DNA of 64,000 nt from Thalassolituus sp. UBA1087. Lineage in GTDB: Bacteria > Pseudomonadota > Gammaproteobacteria > Pseudomonadales > Oceanobacteraceae. Of the stretch, positions 17,594-27,100 are shown piece by piece (within the stretch, counting starts at the first letter, position 1; the number at the start of each line of letters is the position of its first letter). The stretch covers positions 81,287 to 145,286 of the forward strand of contig DCCG01000034.1 in NCBI GenBank assembly GCA_002314145.1. Reading direction: 5' to 3'. The position numbers and the translations under genes were made by a program. Under the pieces are notes generated by a model that saw nothing but the letters and a program-made list of their open reading frames with translations, did no database searches and was not told the DNA's origin.

Positions 17594-18085
17594 CCTGTAA
17601 TCTCCTGATCCGTTAATTCAATATAGTTTCGTTAATTCTTAGATAGTCCATGCACCGATAAACCAAAGTGTGAGATATAAAACCAACCTGTTGAGCAATT
17701 CCTATTCTGGTCATACCAAATCCAAAAACTGTCTGACCAGTACTCATTGCTAACTCCGTTTACCAAAAACGCTGACTTACAGCGCACGATCAACCGTTAT
17801 TCAACGCATGACAATTTATACTAATAAAAACAATAATATTAATCTGAGAACCAGTTCCTGTGACACCCTGATCGGTCAAAAGAGGTAAGCAATGAATCAA
17901 ACATTTAATACCGTATTAGACAATTACAGCACCACGAAAATATATTGACCCTTGTTTGCTGAAAAGCTTTTTTACCGAGACTCTTTTACTTTTAACGAGA
18001 CAGTCTTAATAAGAAAGATGACTGATTCCAAACGAAAACCAGCAGGTTATAGTCTGGATTAAACAATCTGCACAAGGAATGTGTC
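17594..18085. other. AT-rich spacer upstream of the transposase gene
   Basis: 492 bp with no convincing gene. Near the right end it contains the REP-like motif AGACAGTCTTAATAAG (17998-18013), and just before it a similar GAGACTC segment. Confidence 0.55.
17998..18013 (+). repeat. REP-like motif upstream of the transposase
   Basis: AGACAGTCTTAATAAG fits the pattern RGACAGTC-N4-TAAG shared with the 15.0-15.2 kb block and, inverted, with the two copies downstream of the transposase. It lies 72 bp before the gene start. Confidence 0.7.
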
Positions 18086-19090
18086 ATGCCCAAACCCAGG
18101 AAAGAACTGATATCTCTGGAGGCCACGCCTTACTATCACTGTACATCCCGCTGTGTTCGCAGAGCCTTTCTGTGCGGCAGTGATGAGAATGGCCGTAGCT
18201 TTGAGCACCGCCGAAACTGGATAGAAAACCTGATTCTGGACCAGGCTCAGATTTATGCGATAGATATCGCGGCATATGCCGTCATGTCTAATCACTTCCA
18301 TGTGGTTTTGCATATCAGTAAAAACAAGGCCGAGGCCTGGTCAGCACAGGAGGTCATTGAACGTTGGAACCAGCTGTATAAGGGCACGGTCTGGACAAAG
18401 AAATTTCTGGATGGAGAAACGTTAACTGAAGCAGAAGAACAACTGGTATCCAGCTGTGTATCCAAATGGCGTGAACGCCTGATGTCAGTAAGTTGGTTTA
18501 TGCGCCGTCTGAACGAAACCATCGCCCGCATGGCCAATGAAGAAGATAACTGCACAGGCCATTTCTGGGAAGGACGCTTTAAATCTCAGGCCTTATTGGA
18601 TGAGAAAGCACTTGCCAGCTGCATGGCTTATGTCGACCTCAATCCAGTGCGAGCCGGTATGGCCAGAACACCGGAATCTTCGGACTTTACATCAGTAAAG
18701 ACACGCTGCAGCAAAGCGAAAACATCTGTAAGCCCAAATCACCCATTCCAGCAGCCATCAGAACTGCTGAACTTCGCCGGCAACCCACGTCAGGATATGC
18801 CGGACGGTATTCCCATGCGCCTGACAGACTACATTGACCTGGTCGACTGGACAGGTAAGCAAATCAGAGAGGACAAGCGCGGACACATTGACGCCACTCT
18901 GCCAGCAGCATTGGTCCGCCTGGGTATAGACCCGGAACACTGGTTATATATGGCTCAGAACTTTGAAAGTGAGTTTAAAGGGCTTGTTGGATCGGCCTAC
19001 GAACTTAAAACCAAGGTTAAGCATTTCTGTCATGGCAAAGTCCGGTTCAGAACATCAGGGTTACGATCCTGCCAAAAGCTTCTCAGTTAG
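18086..19090 (+). CDS. REP-associated tyrosine transposase (RAYT), Y1/HUH family
   Basis: 334-aa relative of IS200/IS605 TnpA of the long RAYT type. The start MPKPRKELISLEATPYYHCTSRCVRRAFLCG is characteristic. The HUH metal-binding motif is SNHFHVVLHI (about residue 70). The catalytic Tyr lies in ASCMAYVDLNPVRAGMA, about 120 residues later, with WEGRFKSQALLD before it. Such proteins act on short palindromic repeats rather than forming classical insertion sequences, and are usually single-copy. All key residues look intact, so it may be active. Flanking copies of a 16-bp motif support the assignment. Confidence 0.92.
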   Translation: MPKPRKELISLEATPYYHCTSRCVRRAFLCGSDENGRSFEHRRNWIENLILDQAQIYAIDIAAYAVMSNHFHVVLHISKNKAEAWSAQEVIERWNQLYKGTVWTKKFLDGETLTEAEEQLVSSCVSKWRERLMSVSWFMRRLNETIARMANEEDNCTGHFWEGRFKSQALLDEKALASCMAYVDLNPVRAGMARTPESSDFTSVKTRCSKAKTSVSPNHPFQQPSELLNFAGNPRQDMPDGIPMRLTDYIDLVDWTGKQIREDKRGHIDATLPAALVRLGIDPEHWLYMAQNFESEFKGLVGSAYELKTKVKHFCHGKVRFRTSGLRSCQKLLS

Positions 19091-19233
19091 CCTTATCTGA
19101 TACTCAAATCTCGAAGATGCCTGAAAAGGCAGGGGGAGCTACGCTTTAAAACCTGTAAAAGCCGCTGAAAGCAGCACTTCGGCCAATTCCCGTCCCCAGA
19201 ACACGCCGGACTCAGGATCATTCCCAATGTACG

Positions 19234-19347
19234 GTAACGCGATGCAAGAAAACTGATTCTATTCTCTTAGTATGACTGTCTTATTTATTAGTAACGCGAT
19301 GCAAGAAAACTGATTCTATTCTCTTAGTATGACTGTCTTATTTATTA
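19234..19347. repeat. Perfect 57-bp tandem duplication
   Basis: The unit at 19234-19290 (starting GTAACGCGATGCAAGAAAAC) is repeated without mismatch at 19291-19347. Each unit holds one inverted copy of the REP-like motif (AGACAGTCATACTAAG on the minus strand, at 19266-19281 and 19323-19338). It lies between the transposase gene and the end of the AT-rich operon. Confidence 0.97.
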
Positions 19348-19357
19348 ATATTCAGTG

Positions 19358-20266
19358 CTAAAAATCTATTGTAAATTTAACAACATTACCACTGGCTTGC
19401 CTTTCGACCGGTTCCTCGGAGTGGTTAGAAGACACACGCCAAACAGGCACGTTAGGGTACAATTCATGGGCAATAAAAACACTTATTGCACACACAACCT
19501 TCGGTCCCAATGGAACTATAACTGGACGATAATCTGACTGAGCACTTAATACCAATGCTTTCATATCCACATATGTAGAATATGGATCCTCTACATCATA
19601 TACAAAAATGTCATTCGGCCCGGCGTCAGACAGAATCTCTTTATTATTATCACGCACAGCGATTTCAAATTCAGGATGAGAACTATGTGGGACCAGAATA
19701 AAATGCCTACTCGCATCAAGATAATTAACCAATCCTAAGGCTTTATTCTTCTCATAACCCAACGACAAAACCAACGCAACCGGCCTCCCAAGATCACCCA
19801 AGACTCCACTATAATAATCATCTATCGCAGATATTTTTTTGACAGGAGTAGCACCAGCAGGCGGTGAAACATAAACCGAAGGGCTATACATTACAGTCAA
19901 AGCTGAACCGGCAGATAATTTACTAAATAGCAACTTCAAAACAGTTGCTATCCTCGCCCTTGTAAAAGCAGTAATATCAAATAAAACACTTTTTGCTTCA
20001 CCCGAAGACAAGTTCTCTTCCAGAAATTTTTCAACATCGTCTAAAATGTTATTCTCACTTCTCTCAAGTATTTCACAATTGTTAGATTCAAAATACTTAC
20101 GATTATCTGCATAATAGAGATCGACTACATTTGTGTCATATCCAATTGCAATCTTGCAGCCACATTCAGAATATTTTTTAAAAACATGTGTTGAGCGACT
20201 TTCATACCCCAATCCAAATATTGCAATATCAAACTGCTCAGCACTTGAACTCTTATTAAGCTTCAT
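19358..20266 (-). CDS. Unrecognised protein, fourth gene of the methylase/phosphoesterase/ATPase operon
   Basis: 302-aa soluble protein; I do not recognise a named family. N-terminal FDIAIFGLGYESRSTHVFKK followed by CKIAIGYDTN looks like a Rossmann-type beta-alpha start. A second conserved-looking block is SVLFDITAFTRARIATVLKLLF, a third VMYSPSVYVSPP, and the C-terminus has VIVPLGPKVVCAISVFIAHELYPNVPVWRVSSN. No membrane segment or obvious nuclease motif. Its ATG overlaps the stop of the ATPase gene as ATGA, so it is translationally coupled and very likely works with it, possibly as sensor or effector. Codon use is AT-rich like its partners. Confidence 0.8.
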   Translation of the reverse strand: MKLNKSSSAEQFDIAIFGLGYESRSTHVFKKYSECGCKIAIGYDTNVVDLYYADNRKYFESNNCEILERSENNILDDVEKFLEENLSSGEAKSVLFDITAFTRARIATVLKLLFSKLSAGSALTVMYSPSVYVSPPAGATPVKKISAIDDYYSGVLGDLGRPVALVLSLGYEKNKALGLVNYLDASRHFILVPHSSHPEFEIAVRDNNKEILSDAGPNDIFVYDVEDPYSTYVDMKALVLSAQSDYRPVIVPLGPKVVCAISVFIAHELYPNVPVWRVSSNHSEEPVERQASGNVVKFTIDF

Positions 20267-22005
20267 AATAAATCCATTTGTTGGCCAACATAAGCATTCT
20301 GAGCACCAGATGGCCTCACAATACCGGAAAGCTTTCCCATACCACTTTTTGTCATTAACAGTCTGTATCTATGGGACATTAGAAAAGATAATCTACATCT
20401 AATTCCATCAAGACCATCTACTCCAAAATCGTGCTTTTCATCAACTGGCAATTGAACCAAAGCCCCAACATTAAGTGCAGCACCTACCGCCTCAGTAAAA
20501 TCATGCGCATCCATCAAAAAGCTTAGATTAGGCTCTGGCACGAACTTATCACCAACTAATTGTGCAGAAAAATATTCGCCTATATGATTAACAAAATCGT
20601 ATACCGTATCACCGACACTACAACCAGAGAGAGAAATACTACCAAAAAGTGCAGATTGCGATTCATATATTCGTTGCAAAGCCTCCCCTTGATCCGACAA
20701 TGCAATAACTGATTTATGCCTAATCACCCGAAGCAAACTATTTGCCAATGCAATAATTAAACGAGGGTTATATTCCATAGCTTTACACAAACCATCCAAC
20801 CCCAAATAGAATGGAGCTATACTTTTTCTAGATCGCCGACGATTATCGCTTCTAAAATAATCTCTAACCTGAGCTACAAACTTAACTTTCCTCAATGTCG
20901 GAGCCTTATCTCTGTCACCGTAATCCAACAATTTTTCAATCTTTATATCATTATCAATCAAATACTTACGAAAACCTTCATCCTTTTCCGAGAGTGACGA
21001 GAAAACCTTCACAACATTAAGCTCAGGAACCCGCTCAAAATATTGCTCTACAGGTTTTTCAAAACCATTCGACAGAAAAACGTGTGAAATTAACTTTTTT
21101 GAAAATTCAAACGAATTAGCATTCAAGTCAGGAATCCTAATCAAGTCATAATCATGCTGAGGCATTGGCCTAGTAGGACCTGAACCGACATTTAAATTTT
21201 CATTATAGGGAGATAACGAAAGTTTATAAAAAACATCATCATAACCACCACGCATAGTTTCATATAGTGGAGCAATAATATAATCTGGGGCCAACTCTAA
21301 CTCATCAAACAAAAAAACCCATTTATCACCTACACACTCAGTAGTTAAATTTATTAGCTTTACACTTGCTCCAATAATCGAGACTACATCCTGATGCAAA
21401 AATGGTTCCGTTCCTACAATACCCTCACCAGATACAACAGCATTTAGTTCATAATTCAAATCATATTTTTTCTTTGCCAAAGCGGAAATCAATCCCCTGA
21501 CGGATAGTATTCTTGGTTTAAGCCTCCACAAATCAGCTAATTCTTTAATTAAAGTCGATTCATTAACATCATCCAAAACCAGCGTCTTAAATGCCTCTTT
21601 TGAAGAAAACCTATACCTTAAAGCGTCCCCTAAACACTCTAGTACGTGATATAAAAATAGTGCATTTGCCAAACCAAGTGCCCGTTGCCTCGTTTCATCA
21701 ACCACCAAGTTAGAAATACATTCATACTGCTGCTTCCAAAGTCGATCCGTTGGTATAAACACACCAGTATAATCAAGTTTTTTTCTTAACTCACAAGCTT
21801 CATCAGATGTCCATTCACCAACAGCCTCAACCTGAAGCATACGCATCAGTGTTGTTTTACCACTGCCCCGAGGACCAATAAGTAACGAGTGGGAAGGGGC
21901 TCCAAGTTTGTAATACGAGTCATTCGGAACAAAGGTTTTACAAACATCAAATACACTTAATGACCTAGCATTATAGGCGACATGAAATGACCCTTCAGAT
22001 TTCAT
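20263..22005 (-). CDS. ORC/Cdc6-like P-loop ATPase, defence-operon type
   Basis: 580-aa AAA-type ATPase. Walker A is GPRGSGKTT (residues 44-52), Walker B is FLFDELE (231-237). The sequence between includes a long helical insertion, and the C-terminal 300 residues look helical, as in the 'ORC-CDC6 family ATPase' (Sll1717/FunZ-like) proteins often found in defence loci. The ATG at 22005 has an excellent GGAGG nine bases upstream, preferred over an upstream in-frame start at 22029. It overlaps the phosphoesterase gene by 11 bp. The role is inferred to be DNA- or nucleotide-dependent switching within the four-gene system. Confidence 0.85.
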   Translation of the reverse strand: MKSEGSFHVAYNARSLSVFDVCKTFVPNDSYYKLGAPSHSLLIGPRGSGKTTLMRMLQVEAVGEWTSDEACELRKKLDYTGVFIPTDRLWKQQYECISNLVVDETRQRALGLANALFLYHVLECLGDALRYRFSSKEAFKTLVLDDVNESTLIKELADLWRLKPRILSVRGLISALAKKKYDLNYELNAVVSGEGIVGTEPFLHQDVVSIIGASVKLINLTTECVGDKWVFLFDELELAPDYIIAPLYETMRGGYDDVFYKLSLSPYNENLNVGSGPTRPMPQHDYDLIRIPDLNANSFEFSKKLISHVFLSNGFEKPVEQYFERVPELNVVKVFSSLSEKDEGFRKYLIDNDIKIEKLLDYGDRDKAPTLRKVKFVAQVRDYFRSDNRRRSRKSIAPFYLGLDGLCKAMEYNPRLIIALANSLLRVIRHKSVIALSDQGEALQRIYESQSALFGSISLSGCSVGDTVYDFVNHIGEYFSAQLVGDKFVPEPNLSFLMDAHDFTEAVGAALNVGALVQLPVDEKHDFGVDGLDGIRCRLSFLMSHRYRLLMTKSGMGKLSGIVRPSGAQNAYVGQQMDLL

Positions 22006-23176
22006 TTCTACCGACCTCCACAAAATCATTTCCCATAAACTCGGCCAGATATCCTTCCTGTTCTAGTTCACTAGAAAGTACTTCAATATCTTCAGGCATT
22101 AAATATTTAATCAAATTAGATGCAGATACCAAATCCTCTGCTTTCGCTACTAACCGGCCGTCACTAAAAATTCTACTCAACTCACCCAAAACAGATGAAA
22201 CATCCAATTGCGCTCCAAATCCCCCAACACATGGCAATGAGTTAGATTCAGACTTCCTCCAACCTGATACCGGCGTCCATTCATAAGTAAAGAATTGGCC
22301 AGTAACCGTTCTCCAACGTTTGGTCTCTTCACAATCAATTTCAACAATGTAATATTGATTGTTTGTTCTATTTCTAATTGCAGGGTATAATCTTGCTGAC
22401 AAACTACCAGAAGAAAAAATAACAGGCTTACTTGTTGAACGCGATTGCCCATACTTAATATCTGGAAAGTGTTTATGGCCATGCACAATCATCCATGGCC
22501 CCACCTTTGCCTCTTGAAGCTTTTCAATTAAATATCCACCACCATCAATTGATTGGTAGTCCTCTATTGCATCAACATGGTCCATTCGAACAGGATGATG
22601 ATGTGTAAGCAATATATTAAATAGCTTTTTTTCAACCTTATTAGATTTCAAATATTTTAATATTTGATCGGATGTTTCATGAGAAACCCTTCCATGCGCC
22701 CACTCACCAGAGTAGCCATGAAAAGCACTACTATTCAATATAACAACATTAAAATCTGAGTAAGATGTTAAATTCCAATTCCATGCCCAAAAGTGCGTAT
22801 TATCCCAATACCCTTCATAAGGAAAATCCTGAATAAGATGTTGCATTTTGTGTTTAGGACAATACACATTCTCCTGCAACCTCGAATCATGATCATGATT
22901 ACCAGGCACAACAAATATTCCCTTAGCTCTAGAAACTTGCGCCAATTTTTTAATGAAATCCCAACCAGCCTCCAACCCTCCCTGCCTTGACTGGTTTGAT
23001 ATATCTCCAGCACATATAAGATAATCGACATCGGAAGCATTTTTAGCAAAGGAATCAATTATACCCTTTGCAAATTCACCATCACCAAATAGCAAACGTG
23101 TATCCTGGCTTGCATCTGCAACTTCAGCGTGTAAATCGGACACAACAACAAATTTAATTTTCCCATCCTTAGGCAT
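21995..23176 (-). CDS. Calcineurin-like metallophosphoesterase, defence-operon member
   Basis: 393-aa protein with a complete binuclear-metal phosphoesterase domain: SDLHAE (Asp14, His16), CAGDISN (Asp58), VPGNHDHDS (Asn93, His94, Asp95), LTHHHPV (His192-194) and VHGHKHFP (His232, His234). The order and spacing suit both cyclic-nucleotide phosphodiesterases of the CpdA type and SbcD/Mre11-type nucleases; the compact domain and GNHD context lean towards CpdA. About 110 C-terminal residues beyond the domain end SSELEQEGYLAEFMGNDFVEVG and may mediate partner binding. It starts inside the last codons of the methylase gene (8-bp overlap). Confidence 0.9.
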   Translation of the reverse strand: MPKDGKIKFVVVSDLHAEVADASQDTRLLFGDGEFAKGIIDSFAKNASDVDYLICAGDISNQSRQGGLEAGWDFIKKLAQVSRAKGIFVVPGNHDHDSRLQENVYCPKHKMQHLIQDFPYEGYWDNTHFWAWNWNLTSYSDFNVVILNSSAFHGYSGEWAHGRVSHETSDQILKYLKSNKVEKKLFNILLTHHHPVRMDHVDAIEDYQSIDGGGYLIEKLQEAKVGPWMIVHGHKHFPDIKYGQSRSTSKPVIFSSGSLSARLYPAIRNRTNNQYYIVEIDCEETKRWRTVTGQFFTYEWTPVSGWRKSESNSLPCVGGFGAQLDVSSVLGELSRIFSDGRLVAKAEDLVSASNLIKYLMPEDIEVLSSELEQEGYLAEFMGNDFVEVGRNEI

Positions 23177-23972
23177 AGTTTTTAACCATTATTTCCTTAA
23201 CCGTATCCCAACCAGTCTTAAATCCTGATATATGCCGTTTAACGTCCAATTCAACAACATGGTAGCGATCCTCCAAACTACGAATCACGCCTTCGCTACA
23301 ACGATATGAGAAAAGAAATTTAACTCCCTTTTTATCAAGCTTATCGAGCCCGCCATACAACTCATTTAAACGGCCTCCATCAAAGCTGCCACGACCATAC
23401 TCTCCCGTGAATTTTCCACCCTCAGCATAGGGTGGGTCCATGTATACAAAGTCGTCTTTCTTAGCTGACTCTAACGCGAGAGCATAATCTCCAACTAACA
23501 ATTCCACTCCAGAAAGACTATCGACAATTTTAAGATACTCTTCTTCACTAGGAAATGAACCTGTTCTATTTCCCATTGGAACATTAAATTCACCTTTTTG
23601 ATTCGTACGATAGATTCCGTTAAAGCAGTATCTATTTAGGTATAAAAATCTAACCGCCCGATTGTATTCTGACATTCGGGCTGGATTTTTACGTCTCATT
23701 TGATAATAAAAATCTTTTGTTACAGGCAAAGAAAGGAGTTTCTTATAGATGTCACTCCGATCTCTTAACACCCTATAAGCATTAATAAGCTCTTGATTTA
23801 TATCTGATAACAAAGCTCTTTCTGGAGACAGCTCAAAAAAAAGACACGCAGACCCACAAAAAGGTTCAATATACCTATTATAGTCAGCCGGCATATTAGC
23901 TTTCAGTTCGGGTAATAGCTTTTTCTTACTGCCAGCCCATCGAATAAAGGGCCGTGCTGATCGATCACCCAC
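23169..23972 (-). CDS. DNA adenine methylase, Dam/D12 class
   Basis: 267 aa from a GTG at 23972. The N6-adenine methyltransferase core is complete: AdoMet-binding FIRWAGSKKKLLPEL (residues 9-23) and YIEPFCGSACLFFEL, the catalytic DPPY (179-182) and the Dam-type segment CFNGIYRTNQKGEFNVPMG (116-134). A TTG 75 bp upstream is also in frame, but it would lie inside a good-looking promoter, so I prefer the GTG. Target sequence cannot be read from this, although Dam homologues often methylate GATC. First gene of a tightly overlapping operon, with no cognate classical restriction endonuclease visible. Confidence 0.9.
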   Translation of the reverse strand: MGDRSARPFIRWAGSKKKLLPELKANMPADYNRYIEPFCGSACLFFELSPERALLSDINQELINAYRVLRDRSDIYKKLLSLPVTKDFYYQMRRKNPARMSEYNRAVRFLYLNRYCFNGIYRTNQKGEFNVPMGNRTGSFPSEEEYLKIVDSLSGVELLVGDYALALESAKKDDFVYMDPPYAEGGKFTGEYGRGSFDGGRLNELYGGLDKLDKKGVKFLFSYRCSEGVIRSLEDRYHVVELDVKRHISGFKTGWDTVKEIMVKNYA

Positions 23973-24021
23973 TTTTTTTAATCCACAACATATCCAATTA
24001 GCGCACCTATGAGTATTCCTA

Positions 24022-24051
24022 TATATAACAACTATTAATATATCCAATCAA
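24022..24051 (-). promoter_or_regulatory. Candidate sigma70 promoter of the four-gene operon
   Basis: On the minus strand TTGATT (24051-24046), an 18-bp spacer and TATATA (24027-24022) are followed by a plausible start of transcription near 24015 and the methylase GTG at 23972. It is packed directly against the purL terminator. Confidence 0.5.
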
Positions 24052-24066
24052 GCAAACAATAAAGAT

Positions 24067-24089
24067 AAAGGCCGCATAAGCGGCCTTTT
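24067..24089 (-). terminator. purL terminator
   Basis: Perfect 9-bp stem (24067-24075 with 24080-24088, loop ATAA) followed on the minus strand by TTTATCTTTATTG. It ends purL transcription 27 bp after the stop. The flanking A and T runs also allow it to work in the opposite direction. Confidence 0.88.
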
Positions 24090-24115
24090 CAGTCAAACAC
24101 AGCGTTCAGAGAACA

Positions 24116-27100
24116 TCAGTTCTCCTCACACCAAACCCTCGCATTCCTGAACATCCGCATCCAGGCACCATCTTCATCCCACTCGTTTGGCACGTAAGAG
24201 TTCTGAATCGCACGGAATACCCGCTCAGGGTGCGGCATCATAATGGTCACACGGCCATCGGCGGCGGTGAGGCCGGTAATACCCTGTGGTGAGCCATTCG
24301 GGTTCAGCGGGTATTGTTCGGTCACTTTGCCGTAGTTGTCGGTGTAACGCAGAGCGATCTGGCCAGCCAGTTCGTCGATGTCGGATTCGTCGGCGAATTC
24401 CGCACGGCCTTCGCCGTGGGCGACGGCGATTGGCATACGCGAGCCTGCCATGCCGGCGAAGAAGACGGAGTCGGATTCCTGTACTTCGACCATGGCGACA
24501 CGGGCTTCAAACTGTTCGCTCATATTGCGTACGAAGTGCGGCCAGTGTTCTGCGCCGGGAATCAGCTCGTGCAGGTTGGAGAGCATCTGACAGCCGTTAC
24601 AGATACCGAGTGCAAAGGTGTCGTTACGTTTAAAGAAGGCTTCAAACTGGCCACGGGCCTGTTCGTTGAACAGGATGGATTTGGCCCAGCCTTCACCGGC
24701 ACCCAGTACGTCGCCATAGGAGAAACCACCACAGGCCACCAGGCCGCGGAAGCCTTCCAGAGTAACGGCGCCGGAGAGAATATCGCTCATGTGCACGTCA
24801 ACCGCACGGAAGCCAGCTCGGTCGAAGGCGGCTGCCATTTCGATCTGGCCGTTCACGCCCTGCTCACGCAGGATCGCGACTTTCGGAGCGTCGGCAGAAT
24901 CAGAGGCTGGCAGATCGGCCCCAAAAAGAGTCTTGAAAGGATCTTCGTTGATATCAAAGGTCAGCTCAGCGTGAATACCCGGGTCTTCGGCATCTAACAG
25001 CGCGTCAAATTCCTGTTTGGCGCAATCGGCGTTGTCACGCAGGGCCTGCATTTCATAGCTGGTCTGCGTCCACAGGCGCTGCCAGGTCACGCGGGATTCG
25101 CTGAGGAATTCTTCGTCGCGGAAGCTGAAGGTAATCTGGTCATCGTCGTTTGGCGTGGCGATCACCGAGGTGCAGTCGCCCAGACCTGCGGCTTCAAACT
25201 GTGCCAGCACTTCTTCCAGATCATCACGTTGCACCTGCATCACCGCGCCCGGTTCTTCGGCGAACAGTGCCGCGCCCAGATCGTCTTCGCTTTCCGCCAG
25301 CAGATCCATAGACACATCAAGACCACAATGCGCAGCGAATGCCATTTCGGTCAGGGTAGCGAACAGACCACCATCGGCACGGTCGTGGTAAGCCAGCAGT
25401 TTGCCATCAGCATTCAGGCCCTGTACCACAGCAAAGAAGGCTTTCAGATCTTCCGCGTCATCCAGATCCGCCGGCACATCACCGACTTTGCCGAATACCT
25501 GAGCAAAACAGGAAGCGCCGGTACGGTTCTGACCACGGCCGAGATCCACCAGAATTAAATCGCTCTCTCCCTGGTCCATTTTAATCTGCGGCGTCAGCAC
25601 TTTGCGTGCATCGGTCACTGGGGCAAAGCCGGTAATAATCAGAGAAACCGGTGCGGTAACGGCTTTCTCTTCGCCATTCCCGTCTTTATCAACATCAGTC
25701 CAGCGGGTTTTCATCGACATCGAGTCTTTACCCACCGGAATGGTCACTTCCAGTTCCGGACACAGCTCCATACCCACAGCTTTTACTGTGGCGTAGAGTT
25801 TTTCGTCTTCGCCTTCATGGCCAGCAGCGCACATCCAGTTGGCGGACATTTTAATATCCGCCAGTTTGTTGATTGGTGCTGCCGCCAGGTTGGTAATGGC
25901 TTCCGCCACCGCCAGACGACCGGACGCCGGGCCATCGAGCAGAGCAACAGGCGTACGTTCCCCCATGGCCATGGCTTCGCCGGCGTAGGTGTCGTAAGAA
26001 GAAGTGGTCACGGCAACGTCGGCCACCGGCACCTGCCATGGGCCAACAAACTGATCACGGGCCACGGTACCGGTAATGGAGCGGTCGCCGATGGTGATCA
26101 GGAAAGATTTGCTCGCCACAGTCGGCAGCTTAAGTACGCGGGCAGCGGCATCCGCCAGATCAATACCAGCGCTGCTGAAGGCTTCGGTTTTCGCTGCTTT
26201 GCTTTTTACATCGCGGTGCATGCGCGGTGGTTTGCCCAGCAGAACCTGCAGCGGCATATCCACCGGCTTATTGCCGAAGTGTTCGTCGGTCACGGTCAGG
26301 TGTTCTTCTTCGGTGGCGTAACCCACCACGGCGTAAGGCGCACGTTCACGGGCACAGATGGCGTCGAATTCCGCCATATCTTCCTGCGCCACAGCGAGAA
26401 CATAACGCTCCTGAGATTCGTTCGACCAGATCGCCAGCGGGCTCATGCCCGGCTCGTCGTTCGGTACTTTGCGCAGTTCAAATTCACCGCCACGGCCAGC
26501 GTCGCCCACCAGTTCCGGGAAGGCGTTGGAAATACCGCCAGCGCCTACGTCGTGAATAAAGGCAATCGGGTTGGCGTCACCCAGCTGCCAGCAGCGGTCG
26601 ATCACTTCCTGACAGCGGCGTTCCATTTCCGGGTTTTCACGCTGCACGGAAGCGAAATCCAGATCAGCGTTGGACTGGCCAGACGCCATGGAAGACGCCG
26701 CGCCACCGCCCAGACCAATCTGCATGGCCGGGCCACCCAGTACGATCAGGCTGGCGCCAACAGGGATATCACCTTTCTGCACGTGTTCGCCACGGATGTT
26801 GCCGTAACCACCGGCAATCATAATTGGCTTGTGGTAACCACGGACTTCGCCGTCGTGTTGCAGCTCAAAGGTACGGAAATAACCGCACAGGTTCGGACGG
26901 CCGAATTCGTTGTTAAATGCTGCGCCGCCTAACGGACCGTCGATCATAATATCCAGCGCCGAAACAATACGCTCAGGTTTGCCGTACTGGCTTTCCCATG
27001 GCTGCTCGAAGCCCGGGATCTTCAGATCGGATACGGTAAAACCGGTTAAACCGGCTTTGGGTTTGGAACCACGGCCAGTTGCACCTTCGTCACGGATTTC

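Noticed and set aside
19234..19347. CRISPR array
   Set aside because: Only two directly adjacent 57-bp copies without spacers; it is a tandem duplication, not an array.
14595..24050. Prophage or integrative element
   Set aside because: No integrase, capsid, tail or conjugation gene, and no tRNA attachment site; the region looks like a small accessory island with a RAYT only.
25817..26932. Long plus-strand open frame (over 370 codons) opposite purL
   Set aside because: It lies wholly antisense to the strongly conserved purL, has no ribosome-binding site and a composition explained by codon bias of the opposite strand.
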